A stretch of 47,650 nt of DNA from Chloroflexus sp. MS-G (GTDB lineage Bacteria; Chloroflexota; Chloroflexia; Chloroflexales; Chloroflexaceae): the NCBI RefSeq assembly GCF_000735195.1, contig NZ_JPIM01000024.1, positions 1 to 47,650 of the forward strand. The letters are read 5' to 3'. A model generated the notes under the pieces. The model was not told where the DNA came from. It saw nothing but the letters and a program-made list of their open reading frames with translations, and ran no database searches. The position numbers and the translations under genes are program-made. Of the stretch, positions 16,364 to 24,995 are shown one piece after another. Within the stretch, counting starts at the first letter, position 1. Each line of letters starts with the position of its first letter.

Positions 16364-17332
16364 TCACATAACTCTTTGAAAACGCTTAATCACCTTCAAG
16401 GCTGTATCTGTGTCTGTTACTAAAGTATGACAGAGTCTACCATGAATTGCCGCTGTAATCGCGTCCACTTTGTGATCACCCGCTGCAATGACCACCACAT
16501 GCGGAATTTGTCGAATGATCTCCCATTCCAGAGAAATAACACGTGACTCCCATGGACACGGGACATGGCGCCCTTGTTCGTCATAATAGCGCATTAATAT
16601 CTCACCGACTGCTCCCCGTTCTTGCAATTGCCGGATATCCAACGGCGATAGCAGACCAATTCGGACAAGTGTCGTATCATTCCCAACATGACCAAGACCC
16701 ACATATGCAATGTCTACTCGTCGTACCTCTTCGAGAACCTGCTGTAAACTCGGTTCTTGCAGAAGGGCCTGACGAGTTTCCTCGCTGGCAACTAAAACCG
16801 GCGCGGACAGAGTTTTCAACTTTGCGTTCAGACGCTGTGCTACTAACCAACTAATCGAATATGGATTGGATTGACCTACCATCGTACCGGCCAAGTCGCA
16901 TACCGTCAGAGTATAGCGCTTTTTCGGGGTATAGATGTATGGAGCCATCCGCGAAACGGTTGTACTCCATCCCATACCGATCCGCAGTTCATTCCGTAGT
17001 TGCCGATAGAGGTGATCAGCAGCAGCTTTTCCGACCGCTTCCAAGGTTTCCTCAAAATTGCGACGACTCTGAACAATCAGAACCTCCTTCAGCGATGTAG
17101 CTGCAAGTAAACGCTGCTGTAGCTCAAACTCTTGCGGAAGTGGGCGGGTAATGCGGAACTCCACAATCCCTTCACGACGGGCTTTTTGTAGGAGTCTAGT
17201 AACCTTAATGCGTGGGATGCCAAGGTGTTTGGCAATCTGATCGTGAGTCAAATCTTCATGGTAGTATAGCCATGCGACTACTACCATAAGACCATCGCTG
17301 TTGGTATCGCCACTCATTATTGTACGTTTCAT
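16364..17332 (-). CDS. SorC-family sugar-responsive transcriptional regulator
   Basis: 322 residues. N-terminal helix-turn-helix: VAWLYYHEDLTHDQIAKHLGIPRIKVTRLLQKARREGIVEF, then a sugar-phosphate-binding C-terminal domain with RNELRIGMGWSTTVSRMAPYI and AYVGLGHVGND, characteristic of the SorC/DeoR-like (CggR, LsrR) family. These bind phosphorylated sugars and control the operon they sit in. ATG at 17332 overlaps the preceding stop (ATGA) with GAGGAA upstream. As last gene of the ten-gene operon it is probably autoregulated through the palindrome at the operon promoter (28833-28852), its effector being a phosphosugar of the pathway. Confidence 0.9.
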   Translation of the reverse strand: MKRTIMSGDTNSDGLMVVVAWLYYHEDLTHDQIAKHLGIPRIKVTRLLQKARREGIVEFRITRPLPQEFELQQRLLAATSLKEVLIVQSRRNFEETLEAVGKAAADHLYRQLRNELRIGMGWSTTVSRMAPYIYTPKKRYTLTVCDLAGTMVGQSNPYSISWLVAQRLNAKLKTLSAPVLVASEETRQALLQEPSLQQVLEEVRRVDIAYVGLGHVGNDTTLVRIGLLSPLDIRQLQERGAVGEILMRYYDEQGRHVPCPWESRVISLEWEIIRQIPHVVVIAAGDHKVDAITAAIHGRLCHTLVTDTDTALKVIKRFQRVM

Positions 17333-18486
17333 ATATTCCTCAAAAGCTGCAAAATGGTCGACTCTGCATCAGCAAGTGCTTTTCTTGCCGATTTTTCACC
17401 TATAAATGCCGCATATACTGTTGGGTACATCACTCCTAATATATCACTCAACTTATGCGTAAATGGCAGCGTGCGGCAGCGCTGTAACATCTCCCATTGT
17501 GCAGGCAACCAAAAGTAGCGCTGGAAATTTTGGCTTGAATATGTACTGATTCGGACTGGACTTCCAGCAACCCGCAGTATGTATTCGTCCATTTGCTGAT
17601 TAGCAATTCGCAATAACCATTCAGCTACACTGCGCCGTGTTGATTGGGGCTGATGTGCAGGCAAACCAATTCCCCATGTTGCATTCCATGGCTGAGCATA
17701 TACTCCAGCACGATACGGTACAACGTTACTGGATTCTACCGCACTACCAAAGATTGCGCTGGCCTGCCCGCCCCAAGTGGTCGCCATACTCACCCTGTTC
17801 TCCTTCAGCACACGACCAATTTCAAGATTACCATATGTATGCACATCAGGAGGACAGTATGATTTCAGAGCGATGTATGCTTCTAGAGACTCCACTGCTT
17901 GTGGCGTTGTGAAAACCGGATGCAGGTCTCCATCAAGGAGCTCTCCACCGAAATCCCACAGGAATGGAAGCCAATCGAGAAACATCTCACTAACAGCCGC
18001 TTTCAAAGCAATACCATAGCGTTCAGGGGGACGATGAGCTTTTCTTGCGACATCGATCAACTGAGTAGGGCGTATGATTGGTGTCGTTGTTCCATTAAAT
18101 AAATCTGCTACATCTGCGTGGAAGAAACAGATATGACCATCCGAGAACCAAGGTACAAGGTACAACTCACCCGCTCTGCTGCACTCCTTACGAACTGACG
18201 GGAGAATATCATGCAGACAATAATCTGTGACAACTGCTGCATCTACCTCATCTAACGGAAGGGGTACCACCAGGCCAGTATGAATGAGAGAGTCTAGCCA
18301 GACATGGCCAGGAATGAAAATAGCCTGAAATGGACAAGGGTTTGATTTCAGGCTTTCGAGTAATGTTGTATAGTAGTCTTCCCAACGAACAATCTCGATC
18401 TGCGCATCCAAATCAGGGTTCTTTGACAGCAGAAGTTGTAATGCCTCTACTGCTGGATCATTTGGGCCAAGTAATCGGATTGCCAT
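17329..18486 (-). CDS. Solute-binding-protein-fold protein lacking a signal peptide
   Basis: 385 residues resembling family 1 extracellular sugar-binding proteins: an N-terminal strand AIRLLGPNDPAVEAL, QAIFIPGHVWLDSLIHTGLVVPL, TTPQAVESLEAYIAL, RVSMATTWGGQASAIF and a C-terminal helical lobe. Unlike the exported members it begins straight at the first beta strand with no hydrophobic leader; the ATG at 18486 has AAGGAGAT in place, and no upstream in-frame leader is available. It overlaps the RuBisCO-like gene by 40 bp and the regulator by 4 bp. I infer a cytoplasmic ligand-binding role, perhaps sensing or handing over a pathway intermediate; a decayed transporter component is the alternative. 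Confidence 0.75.
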   Translation of the reverse strand: MAIRLLGPNDPAVEALQLLLSKNPDLDAQIEIVRWEDYYTTLLESLKSNPCPFQAIFIPGHVWLDSLIHTGLVVPLPLDEVDAAVVTDYCLHDILPSVRKECSRAGELYLVPWFSDGHICFFHADVADLFNGTTTPIIRPTQLIDVARKAHRPPERYGIALKAAVSEMFLDWLPFLWDFGGELLDGDLHPVFTTPQAVESLEAYIALKSYCPPDVHTYGNLEIGRVLKENRVSMATTWGGQASAIFGSAVESSNVVPYRAGVYAQPWNATWGIGLPAHQPQSTRRSVAEWLLRIANQQMDEYILRVAGSPVRISTYSSQNFQRYFWLPAQWEMLQRCRTLPFTHKLSDILGVMYPTVYAAFIGEKSARKALADAESTILQLLRNI

Positions 18487-19637
18487 GAGTATCTCCTTCC
18501 TTGCAAAACCGACTCTCGAAATAGTTGACTCGCTTTTTGCAAACCCTGTGGATGACGATGCAAATCTCCACCTATCAGCAGGATTACATCGTTGCCGTAA
18601 GTTTCAATCATTTCGGCAATTCTTTCTATCTTCATTCCACCTGCCGGAGCCGGAAAAATTGGGCGTAAATGTGCCATGGGTTCGCAAGCTGCCTGAGCGA
18701 TAGAGAGACATTCTTCACGAGAGAAGGAAAACCGACCGCCAAAATTGGGAAAGATAACAATATCAGCTCCGGCCAGGCGACCAATCAACCCAAAGATTAC
18801 ACGATGGGAAATACCGTTAAGTGGAGAAGTAACAAAACTACCTAAAAAAGTAGGATGATACAACAGCGGCAGAGCTATCCGATCATCGTCTGCCAATGCT
18901 TGCATTCGGTCAAAGCCGACAATACCGGGTGAAACCAACAATGCACCAGCACCGGCTTGTTTAGCGAAGTATGCCCGTTCAAACAATTGGTCGCCAGGAG
19001 CGGTAACATTTGGTGCATAGAGGCTTACCCTACCGGATTGCTGATTCGCCTTCTGTACCGACTCCACGCAACGACTCACCCGTTCGCGGTAAGGTGCGAA
19101 CGATTGATCCGTAAGACCGTGATCGTCTTTGATAATGTCCACTCCACCCAGCGCAAATTCGTATGTTTGTCGTGATAACTCGGCCACTGACAGCCCCATC
19201 GGCTTGATCGCCGTACAAAGGAGTGGTCGATCTGAGACTCCTACTAGCGAGCGAACACCTGAAATACCAAAACGAGGACCGCGATAATCACGCAATAGCG
19301 CTTCTGGCAAATGCAAATCCTGCACTCGGATACCAGGTTTAAGACTGATATTCCCAAAAATGACATTCAGAAACTGGGTAAGCTCACCTTGCACAATTTC
19401 AACAGCATAACTGATGCGAACACGAAATGTATTATTATCACAAGCCTCTACTTCTTCTATCCGACCAATAATTGAGCTACGAATATCATCATCTGGAACT
19501 AAGTCGGCTGGAAATTCTATTGTCTGCTCGACACAAATATCTTCAGCCTTTCGCATCACCTCTTCGTGATTACCGACAATGTGATACACGACAGAAAAAC
19601 GTTCACCACTGAGACTTAACTTAGTCGGCGCTAACAT
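18447..19637 (-). CDS. RuBisCO-like protein (form IV)
   Basis: 396 residues with the RuBisCO large-subunit fold signature. Spinach equivalents visible: Lys175 is kept (K145 in CTAIKPMGLS), Lys201 kept (K170 in GGVDIIKDDHGL), Asp203 kept (D172), but Glu204 is His (H173), Lys177 is replaced (M147), Arg295 is Pro (P262), His327 is not conserved and the loop-6 Lys334 position is Arg or missing (FGGRFSF, near 300). The phosphate-site glycines PAGGM (333-334) and IGGDLH (356-357) remain. So it should make an enolate on a sugar phosphate but not carboxylate RuBP. The KDDH form is, from memory, seen in RLPs of carbohydrate pathways such as apionate catabolism. ATG at 19637 with GGAGG upstream. In this operon it probably acts after the kinase and isomerase on a ketose 1-phosphate. 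Confidence 0.93.
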   Translation of the reverse strand: MLAPTKLSLSGERFSVVYHIVGNHEEVMRKAEDICVEQTIEFPADLVPDDDIRSSIIGRIEEVEACDNNTFRVRISYAVEIVQGELTQFLNVIFGNISLKPGIRVQDLHLPEALLRDYRGPRFGISGVRSLVGVSDRPLLCTAIKPMGLSVAELSRQTYEFALGGVDIIKDDHGLTDQSFAPYRERVSRCVESVQKANQQSGRVSLYAPNVTAPGDQLFERAYFAKQAGAGALLVSPGIVGFDRMQALADDDRIALPLLYHPTFLGSFVTSPLNGISHRVIFGLIGRLAGADIVIFPNFGGRFSFSREECLSIAQAACEPMAHLRPIFPAPAGGMKIERIAEMIETYGNDVILLIGGDLHRHPQGLQKASQLFRESVLQGRRYSWQSDYLAQMIQQ

Positions 19638-20644
19638 CACAGATCCTCCGCTTTACTTGCTGAGCGAATTGGTTGCTGAACAGTTGCCTGCAAATCGTGT
19701 TCATCGATTTCGATATGTATGTCTAACAGTTGTTCAACACCACGAACGAGCGCAAGTGCATCAAGACCATAGTATTTCATCAAATAGGTTTTACTCCCTC
19801 CGTGCGCAAAGGTATCTCGAAGGCCGATGCGTATCAGACGCTTGCCTAATCCGGCTTCAGCTATCGCTTCCGCTACAGCTGAACCTAGTCCACCAATAAT
19901 TGTGTGATTCTCAAAGGTTATTACACCGTATTTGACCTTTGATGTTATCTCAATCACCTCGTGAGCATTAAAAGGTTTAAGGGTATTTACATGCACATGG
20001 TAAACCGATACCCCGGCTTCCCTAAGGATAGACGTTACCTTTAACGCCTCCTCAGTGCAAATCCCGCTGCTGAATAGGGCAATATCACTTCCTCTGGAGA
20101 GAATACGCGCTTTACCGACCTGCAACGGCTCTGCTGGATCAAACAGACGTGGAATGTCGCCGCGTAACTGACGCACATACACTGGCCCGCGAATTGGCTG
20201 AATAGCATCGAACACACTTTCTACCTCAGTGGCATCCCCGGTTTCGATGACGGTCATGTTGGGGATAGCACGCATAATCGCTATGTCATCAATCGCCTGA
20301 TGAGTAGCGCCGCCAGGGGTGGTAATACCGGGTAGGAATCCGAAGATACGTACCGGAAGGTTAGGATAAGCAATAGACATTTCAATTTGATCGAGGGCAC
20401 GCCGGTAAAGAAAGACGGCAAACGTGTGCACGAAGGGCGTGAAGCCCTCACGAGCCATTCCACCGGCAAAGCTCATCATATTTTGTTCGGTCATGCCGAA
20501 CGAGTAGAAACGATCTGGATAGGTATCACGGAACAAATCAACCTCGGTAGAGCTGGTCAAATCAGCAGAAAAGACTACCACTTCAGGTTTGTCTTTTGCC
20601 CACTCGACTAGTTTACGAGCATGAACTCGTGACTCAAGCGCCAT
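19637..20644 (-). CDS. Split transketolase, C-terminal (pyrimidine-binding and C-domain) subunit
   Basis: 335 residues equal to the C-terminal half of transketolase. VVVFSADLTSSTEVDLF at the start, GMTEQNM with the catalytic glutamate E53 that activates TPP, AFAVFL-type region HTFAVFLYRRALDQI, and a C-domain FENHTIIGGLGSAVAE. Overlaps the N-terminal subunit by 11 bp and the RuBisCO-like gene by one base, with GGAGG ahead of the ATG. The two halves together form the alpha/beta type enzyme known, for example, from apulose-4-phosphate catabolism. Confidence 0.93.
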   Translation of the reverse strand: MALESRVHARKLVEWAKDKPEVVVFSADLTSSTEVDLFRDTYPDRFYSFGMTEQNMMSFAGGMAREGFTPFVHTFAVFLYRRALDQIEMSIAYPNLPVRIFGFLPGITTPGGATHQAIDDIAIMRAIPNMTVIETGDATEVESVFDAIQPIRGPVYVRQLRGDIPRLFDPAEPLQVGKARILSRGSDIALFSSGICTEEALKVTSILREAGVSVYHVHVNTLKPFNAHEVIEITSKVKYGVITFENHTIIGGLGSAVAEAIAEAGLGKRLIRIGLRDTFAHGGSKTYLMKYYGLDALALVRGVEQLLDIHIEIDEHDLQATVQQPIRSASKAEDL

Positions 20645-21566
20645 GAATACCTCCGTTCATCATCATCAAGAATTCGCGGTAACGTTGTTTTTCCGCTTCG
20701 TCTTTAAAGCGCACATAATGCAGACGAGGACGTCGCTCCTCTAGCAATGGTATACCCTGACACGGATTGGTACGAGCGACGACGAATAACGGTCTACCAT
20801 CAGGTGGTAATTCAGCAGGAGCTGCTAATGCTTCAACGTCATGACCATCTACCTCAAATACCCGTGCACCAAACGCAGCCAAGCGCTCCTTGATCGAACC
20901 TATCTCCATAACTGTTTCAATCGCGCCATCTGCTGATTGGCCGTTTGCATCGATATACACACCAACCGTATCCAGCTTGTAGAAGACAAGTGTTTCAACC
21001 GCCTCCCAGGTTTGCCCAATCCAAAACTCACCATCAGACATGAACACCCAATTACGACCGGTATGTCCCTTAAGCCGACGCGCAAGCGCAATACCGGCTG
21101 CCTGACTAAGGGCCTGACCTAACGATCCCGCCATCAGTTCGTGACCGGGTGAATGCTCAGCGCCGATCATCTCTACGGTACTCCCATCTTTATTGAACAT
21201 CTCCAGACCCTGTGCGTCCATGCGCCCCACTTCAACAAGCAGAGCGTATAAGGCTAACGCGCAATGAACAGGAGAAATGAAAAAACGGTCTAACTCGGGT
21301 TTGTACGGGCCGTTATATGCAGCGCCACTAAAGTAATTAGGATTGGTCCTACTCGGTACACCGGGGAAAGGTGGTGGGATACGCGATGCACAACTCTCGC
21401 CAATACGCATAACACGAGTGTAGAGGGTGGCCAGAATCTCGGCTGCTGAACATGCCTGACTCAGGTACCCGCCGTTATTGCGGATGGTAAAATCCAGGAC
21501 GCGACGGCGAATACCGTGGGCAACCCGCTTAGTATGTTCATGCCAGGTCGTAGATATTGCTTGCAT
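20634..21566 (-). CDS. Split transketolase, N-terminal (TPP-binding) subunit
   Basis: 310 residues equal to the N-terminal half of transketolase. SPVHCALALYALL (family S-x-G-H, H101), HSPGHELMAGSLGQALSQAAG, and TPP diphosphate/Mg motif SDGEFWIGQTWEA (177-189) to DANGQSADG (207-214). Transfers a two-carbon ketol unit between sugar phosphates. ATG at 21566 chosen over GTG at 21584, which has no ribosome-binding site and lies almost on the mtnA-like stop. Following the isomerase by 19 bp, it makes a dedicated carbon-carbon-cleaving step in this operon likely. Confidence 0.93.
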   Translation of the reverse strand: MQAISTTWHEHTKRVAHGIRRRVLDFTIRNNGGYLSQACSAAEILATLYTRVMRIGESCASRIPPPFPGVPSRTNPNYFSGAAYNGPYKPELDRFFISPVHCALALYALLVEVGRMDAQGLEMFNKDGSTVEMIGAEHSPGHELMAGSLGQALSQAAGIALARRLKGHTGRNWVFMSDGEFWIGQTWEAVETLVFYKLDTVGVYIDANGQSADGAIETVMEIGSIKERLAAFGARVFEVDGHDVEALAAPAELPPDGRPLFVVARTNPCQGIPLLEERRPRLHYVRFKDEAEKQRYREFLMMMNGGIHGA

Positions 21567-21585
21567 ACCTGTCAATTCCCTCACT

Positions 21586-22635
21586 TCATTGGTCCGTATT
21601 CATTAAGCGAGCGAGGCTCTCGGTAAAAGGAGGGTACGCAATACCCTTTTCCGTAATAATTGCGGTAATCAGGTCGGCTGGAGTGACATCAAAAGCATAA
21701 TTCAACTCTGGTGAACCCTGCGGTACCACTCGTTCTGATCCCACATGCGTAATTTCCTCCGCGCCCCGTTCCTCGATAGGAATATCGTCGCCACTACAAA
21801 TACTCATATCAATCGTGCTTGTAGGCGCAGCTACGTAGAACGGCACCCCATGGGCTTTGGCAACGATTGCCAGGTTATAGGTACCTATCTTGTTCGCCGT
21901 ATCACCATTGGCAGCAATACGGTCAGCACCAACGACGCATAGATCAATACCTATTTTCCTCATCACCAAACCCGAAGCCCCGTCAACAATAACCGTATGG
22001 GGTATCCCAAGCTGATTCAGCTCCCATGCCGACAGTTTAGCGCCCTGTAATCGTGGACGGGTCTCATCCAGGTAGGCGTGAACTTGTTTGCCACTTTCGT
22101 GAGCAATCCGAATAATACCGAGAGCAGTACCGTAATCTACCGTTGCCAGGCTACCTGTATTGCAATGATGCAGAATCTTGGCCGGGTTGGGGATGAGTGG
22201 CTGTGCATTCAGACCGATCTGCTTATTAGCTCGAACATCCTCTTCGGCAATTGCATGTGCTTCACGGAGAATAACTTCACGGAGCGCGTCAGGTCTTAAC
22301 GAAAGGCTAGCGTAAACTTTATCCATCACGCGCTGAATAGCCCAAAACAGATTGACGGCGGTAGGTCGGGAGGCGCGCAGCAATTCGGCAGCTTGCTCGA
22401 CTTCTCGCACCATATCGGTTGTTCGCTGAGCAACAGAATGCAAAGCGGCTAGTGCTAGACCATAGGCAGCAGCCGTACCAATTGCTGGCGCACCGCGCAC
22501 AACCATAGCACGAATAGCCTCGGCAACCATCTGTGGATCACGCAATTCGAGGTAGACAGTTTCCGCTGGTAGCTTGCGCTGATCCAACAGCCTCAAGGAA
22601 TTGTCTCTCCATTCAATGCTACGAAATGTTGTCAT
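21586..22635 (-). CDS. mtnA: MtnA-like aldose-1-phosphate isomerase
   Basis: 349 residues of the eIF2B-like methylthioribose-1-phosphate isomerase family. RGAPAIG (47-53), catalytic Cys158 in HHCNTGSLATVDYGTALG, Asp238 in VVGADRIAANGDTANKIGT, plus DETRPRLQGA. It converts a ribose-1-phosphate-type aldose (5-methylthio or 5-deoxy) to the ribulose 1-phosphate form. ATG at 22635 has AGAAGGAA upstream; a start at 22662 has none. With an MtnK-like kinase 30 bp upstream and no other methionine-salvage genes here, the substrate may be 5-deoxyribose-, 5-methylthioribose- or plain ribose-1-phosphate. Confidence 0.95.
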   Translation of the reverse strand: MTTFRSIEWRDNSLRLLDQRKLPAETVYLELRDPQMVAEAIRAMVVRGAPAIGTAAAYGLALAALHSVAQRTTDMVREVEQAAELLRASRPTAVNLFWAIQRVMDKVYASLSLRPDALREVILREAHAIAEEDVRANKQIGLNAQPLIPNPAKILHHCNTGSLATVDYGTALGIIRIAHESGKQVHAYLDETRPRLQGAKLSAWELNQLGIPHTVIVDGASGLVMRKIGIDLCVVGADRIAANGDTANKIGTYNLAIVAKAHGVPFYVAAPTSTIDMSICSGDDIPIEERGAEEITHVGSERVVPQGSPELNYAFDVTPADLITAIITEKGIAYPPFTESLARLMNTDQ

Positions 22636-22665
22636 AGAACTATTCCTTCTCTTGACACTCATCGA

Positions 22666-23886
22666 CTAAATTGAGGGACGAGCTGCCAAAAGCATCTCCA
22701 CAGCCTGCCGAATATCTTCTACACGATACCGCTGTTTCAACCAGGAAGTAGCGATATTTAACCCCAAACTTTCGGCAGTAGCACGAATATGAGGATCATC
22801 GATTGTCCAAAAGTCGTGTACATGTGCCATGCCTATCAAACGACGCATCATTTCGGCTGCACCGAAACCAAGCGTATCCTGTAGCAGATTGCGCATGTAC
22901 TTGACTCGAAAGGCTGCTGAGGGCCAATCACCGTTACCCTGATTTTCCCAAAGTGTCAGGAATTCCTCTTCAAAGATATTCCAGGTTCGCACAATCAGAT
23001 CGGCCAACCATTGACGATAAGCAGTTCGTTTGGTGTCGTCTTTTGCATGGTATTCCTGAGCAGCGTAAGAGAGTGCTAGATTACCAAGGTAAGAACCGAT
23101 GTCATGACCTATTGGACCGAAGAAGGCGAATTCAGGATCGACAACCTTGGTTTCTTGCACGTTCAGCATAATTGAGCCAGTATGCAGATCGTTATGGATC
23201 AGCGCCTGGGCGTGGCTCATATAGCGCTCTTTCAGCAGGAAAATTTCCGAGCGCAGATCGTCATCTGCATAGATAGATCGCACCTGAGGCTCTAACAGGC
23301 TAGTGTAACGATTATTGGGATGTTCCATGTAGGGCTGGGTAAAGACCAGATCTTCTTGTACCTTACAAAGCACTGGATTGATAAAACGTGGTACCCACGC
23401 TTTCTTTTCAGTAGAACTTAAATACAAATCCGATGTATAAAAGAGTGTACGTGCCATGAACAATCCCATGTGACGATCTACATGGGGATACTCTATTTGT
23501 TGCATCAATCCTTCACGCATCACCAGATGACGGTTCAGATCTTCCATAATAATAATGTAACGGTTTTCATCATAATAGTAGATTTTTGGGGTCTGATCCG
23601 GACAGTAGCGTGCTTGATTTTGTAAGAAATCGTACTCAATACGTGAACGATCTACGGGCATTTTGAAATCAGGGTAGCGCCAGGCATACGGCAGTGCTTG
23701 CTTGACAATGACACTTTGCTGAGAGTTGTGCAATGCTGAAACTCGAAAGATCAGATTAACATTTCCTTCAGATATTTGACAGGCTGCAAACTCAGAGACT
23801 CCTGCAAATACCTGCTGATGAACCGGTGTCGTTTTGAGGTAATCTACCACTGTTTGAGTGGTTAAAGCTACGACTTGTGGTTCCAT
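22666..23886 (-). CDS. mtnK: 5-methylthioribose-kinase-like sugar kinase
   Basis: 406 residues of the MtnK branch of the choline-kinase/APH-like fold. ISEGNVNLIFRV and VIVKQALPYAWRY (nucleotide-binding lysine), catalytic loop ALIHNDLHTGSI (D233), metal motif VVDPEFAFFGPIGHDIG (D250, E252), and the W/Y-rich C-terminal lobe. MtnK phosphorylates C1 of 5-methylthioribose; relatives (DrdK) take 5-deoxyribose. The ATG at 23886 has AAGGAG upstream; an in-frame ATG at 23913 overlaps the permease stop but lacks one. Directly follows the transporter genes, so it probably phosphorylates the imported sugar. Confidence 0.93.
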   Translation of the reverse strand: MEPQVVALTTQTVVDYLKTTPVHQQVFAGVSEFAACQISEGNVNLIFRVSALHNSQQSVIVKQALPYAWRYPDFKMPVDRSRIEYDFLQNQARYCPDQTPKIYYYDENRYIIIMEDLNRHLVMREGLMQQIEYPHVDRHMGLFMARTLFYTSDLYLSSTEKKAWVPRFINPVLCKVQEDLVFTQPYMEHPNNRYTSLLEPQVRSIYADDDLRSEIFLLKERYMSHAQALIHNDLHTGSIMLNVQETKVVDPEFAFFGPIGHDIGSYLGNLALSYAAQEYHAKDDTKRTAYRQWLADLIVRTWNIFEEEFLTLWENQGNGDWPSAAFRVKYMRNLLQDTLGFGAAEMMRRLIGMAHVHDFWTIDDPHIRATAESLGLNIATSWLKQRYRVEDIRQAVEMLLAARPSI

Positions 23887-23912
23887 GTGTGTTACACTCC
23901 TTTTCCTATACA

Positions 23913-24989
23913 TTAGCGTCGAGTAGTATAGTAGCTCAAACCGAGTGACACAATTAATACTAACCCCTTGATAACATCCTGGATATACCAGGGGATATTC
24001 ATCATCGTTAAACCATTCAACATGACACCTACAAAGATTGCACCTAATACGGTTCCAAATACGTTAGCGCGCCGCGCATTCAACACTGCAAAACCGAAGT
24101 AGGTTGCAGCAACAGCATCAAGCAGATACGGATCACCGGCTTTCACTGCGCCTGACCCGATCCGTGCTGCCAGCACTAACCCGCCAATAGTCGCTAACAC
24201 GCTACTGATTACGTAGGCCGTCATGCGCACCTTATTAACATCGACACCTGCCAGGCGAGCAGCTTCAATATTTCCACCGACAGCGTAGAAGATACGTCCA
24301 AATCGTGAAAATTCTAGGAAGATAAAGGCGATGAGAGCGATCACAGCCATAATCACCACTGGGACAGGAATCCCGCGAAATGCCTCACTCGACAAGACAA
24401 AACCCTGTCCAAGAAACAGAAAGTTTGGATGGATAGCACCACCAGCAATTTCACGAGTCGGACTCCAGGGGTTAGTCATCCCTTTGTATACAGCATCACC
24501 CTTCGTGATACTCATCTGCAAGCCTTGTACCAGATAAAGCACACCCAATGTTGCTAAAAGATCAGGAATACGCAATCGAATGATCAAAAACGAATTCAAC
24601 AAACCGATTATGGCACCAACAGCCAGACAAATCAGAATAGCAAAGTACCACGGTACACCCCAAATGACCATCAGAGCAGTGGAAAGAATTACTGCCAGAC
24701 CGGTCACTGCTCCCACTGACACATCGAAGCCACTGACTACTACTGAGAAGGTAACTCCTAATGCCACGATAGTCAGAATAGAGACCGCACGCAAAATATC
24801 GAGCAGATTGTCAATCGAAGCGAAGGCCTGGGTGCGAATTGAGAAGAACAGAGAAACCAGAATCAAGGTGAGAATCAGACCATAGCGTAGGAAAAAGCGG
24901 GAAAGAAACGAACCTAAGTTAACCCTAATCGGTTTGGCTACTGCTATACCTGCTTTCCTCGAAGCTGTAGGGGTTTTATCGGATGTCAT
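23913..24989 (-). CDS. Sugar ABC transporter permease (RbsC-like)
   Basis: 358 residues, about ten hydrophobic helices, with the GFDVSVGAVTGLAVILS segment and LAATIGGLVLAAR-type region (VLATIGGLVLAARIGSG) typical of RbsC/AraH permeases for pentoses and other monosaccharides. AGG AAATT-type ribosome-binding site before the ATG. Seven bp after the ATPase and abutting the kinase gene. Confidence 0.93.
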   Translation of the reverse strand: MTSDKTPTASRKAGIAVAKPIRVNLGSFLSRFFLRYGLILTLILVSLFFSIRTQAFASIDNLLDILRAVSILTIVALGVTFSVVVSGFDVSVGAVTGLAVILSTALMVIWGVPWYFAILICLAVGAIIGLLNSFLIIRLRIPDLLATLGVLYLVQGLQMSITKGDAVYKGMTNPWSPTREIAGGAIHPNFLFLGQGFVLSSEAFRGIPVPVVIMAVIALIAFIFLEFSRFGRIFYAVGGNIEAARLAGVDVNKVRMTAYVISSVLATIGGLVLAARIGSGAVKAGDPYLLDAVAATYFGFAVLNARRANVFGTVLGAIFVGVMLNGLTMMNIPWYIQDVIKGLVLIVSLGLSYYTTRR

Positions 24990-24995
24990 AATTTC

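Noticed and set aside
18447..19637. Reading the RuBisCO-like gene as a true CO2-fixing RuBisCO
   Set aside because: Key residues for carboxylation (Glu204, Lys177, Arg295, His327, Lys334 equivalents) are changed, and there is no small subunit or phosphoribulokinase nearby.
21586..23886. Calling the mtnA/mtnK-like genes a standard methionine-salvage operon
   Set aside because: mtnB, mtnC/mtnW-X, mtnD and mtnP are missing here and a sugar importer plus split transketolase are present instead.
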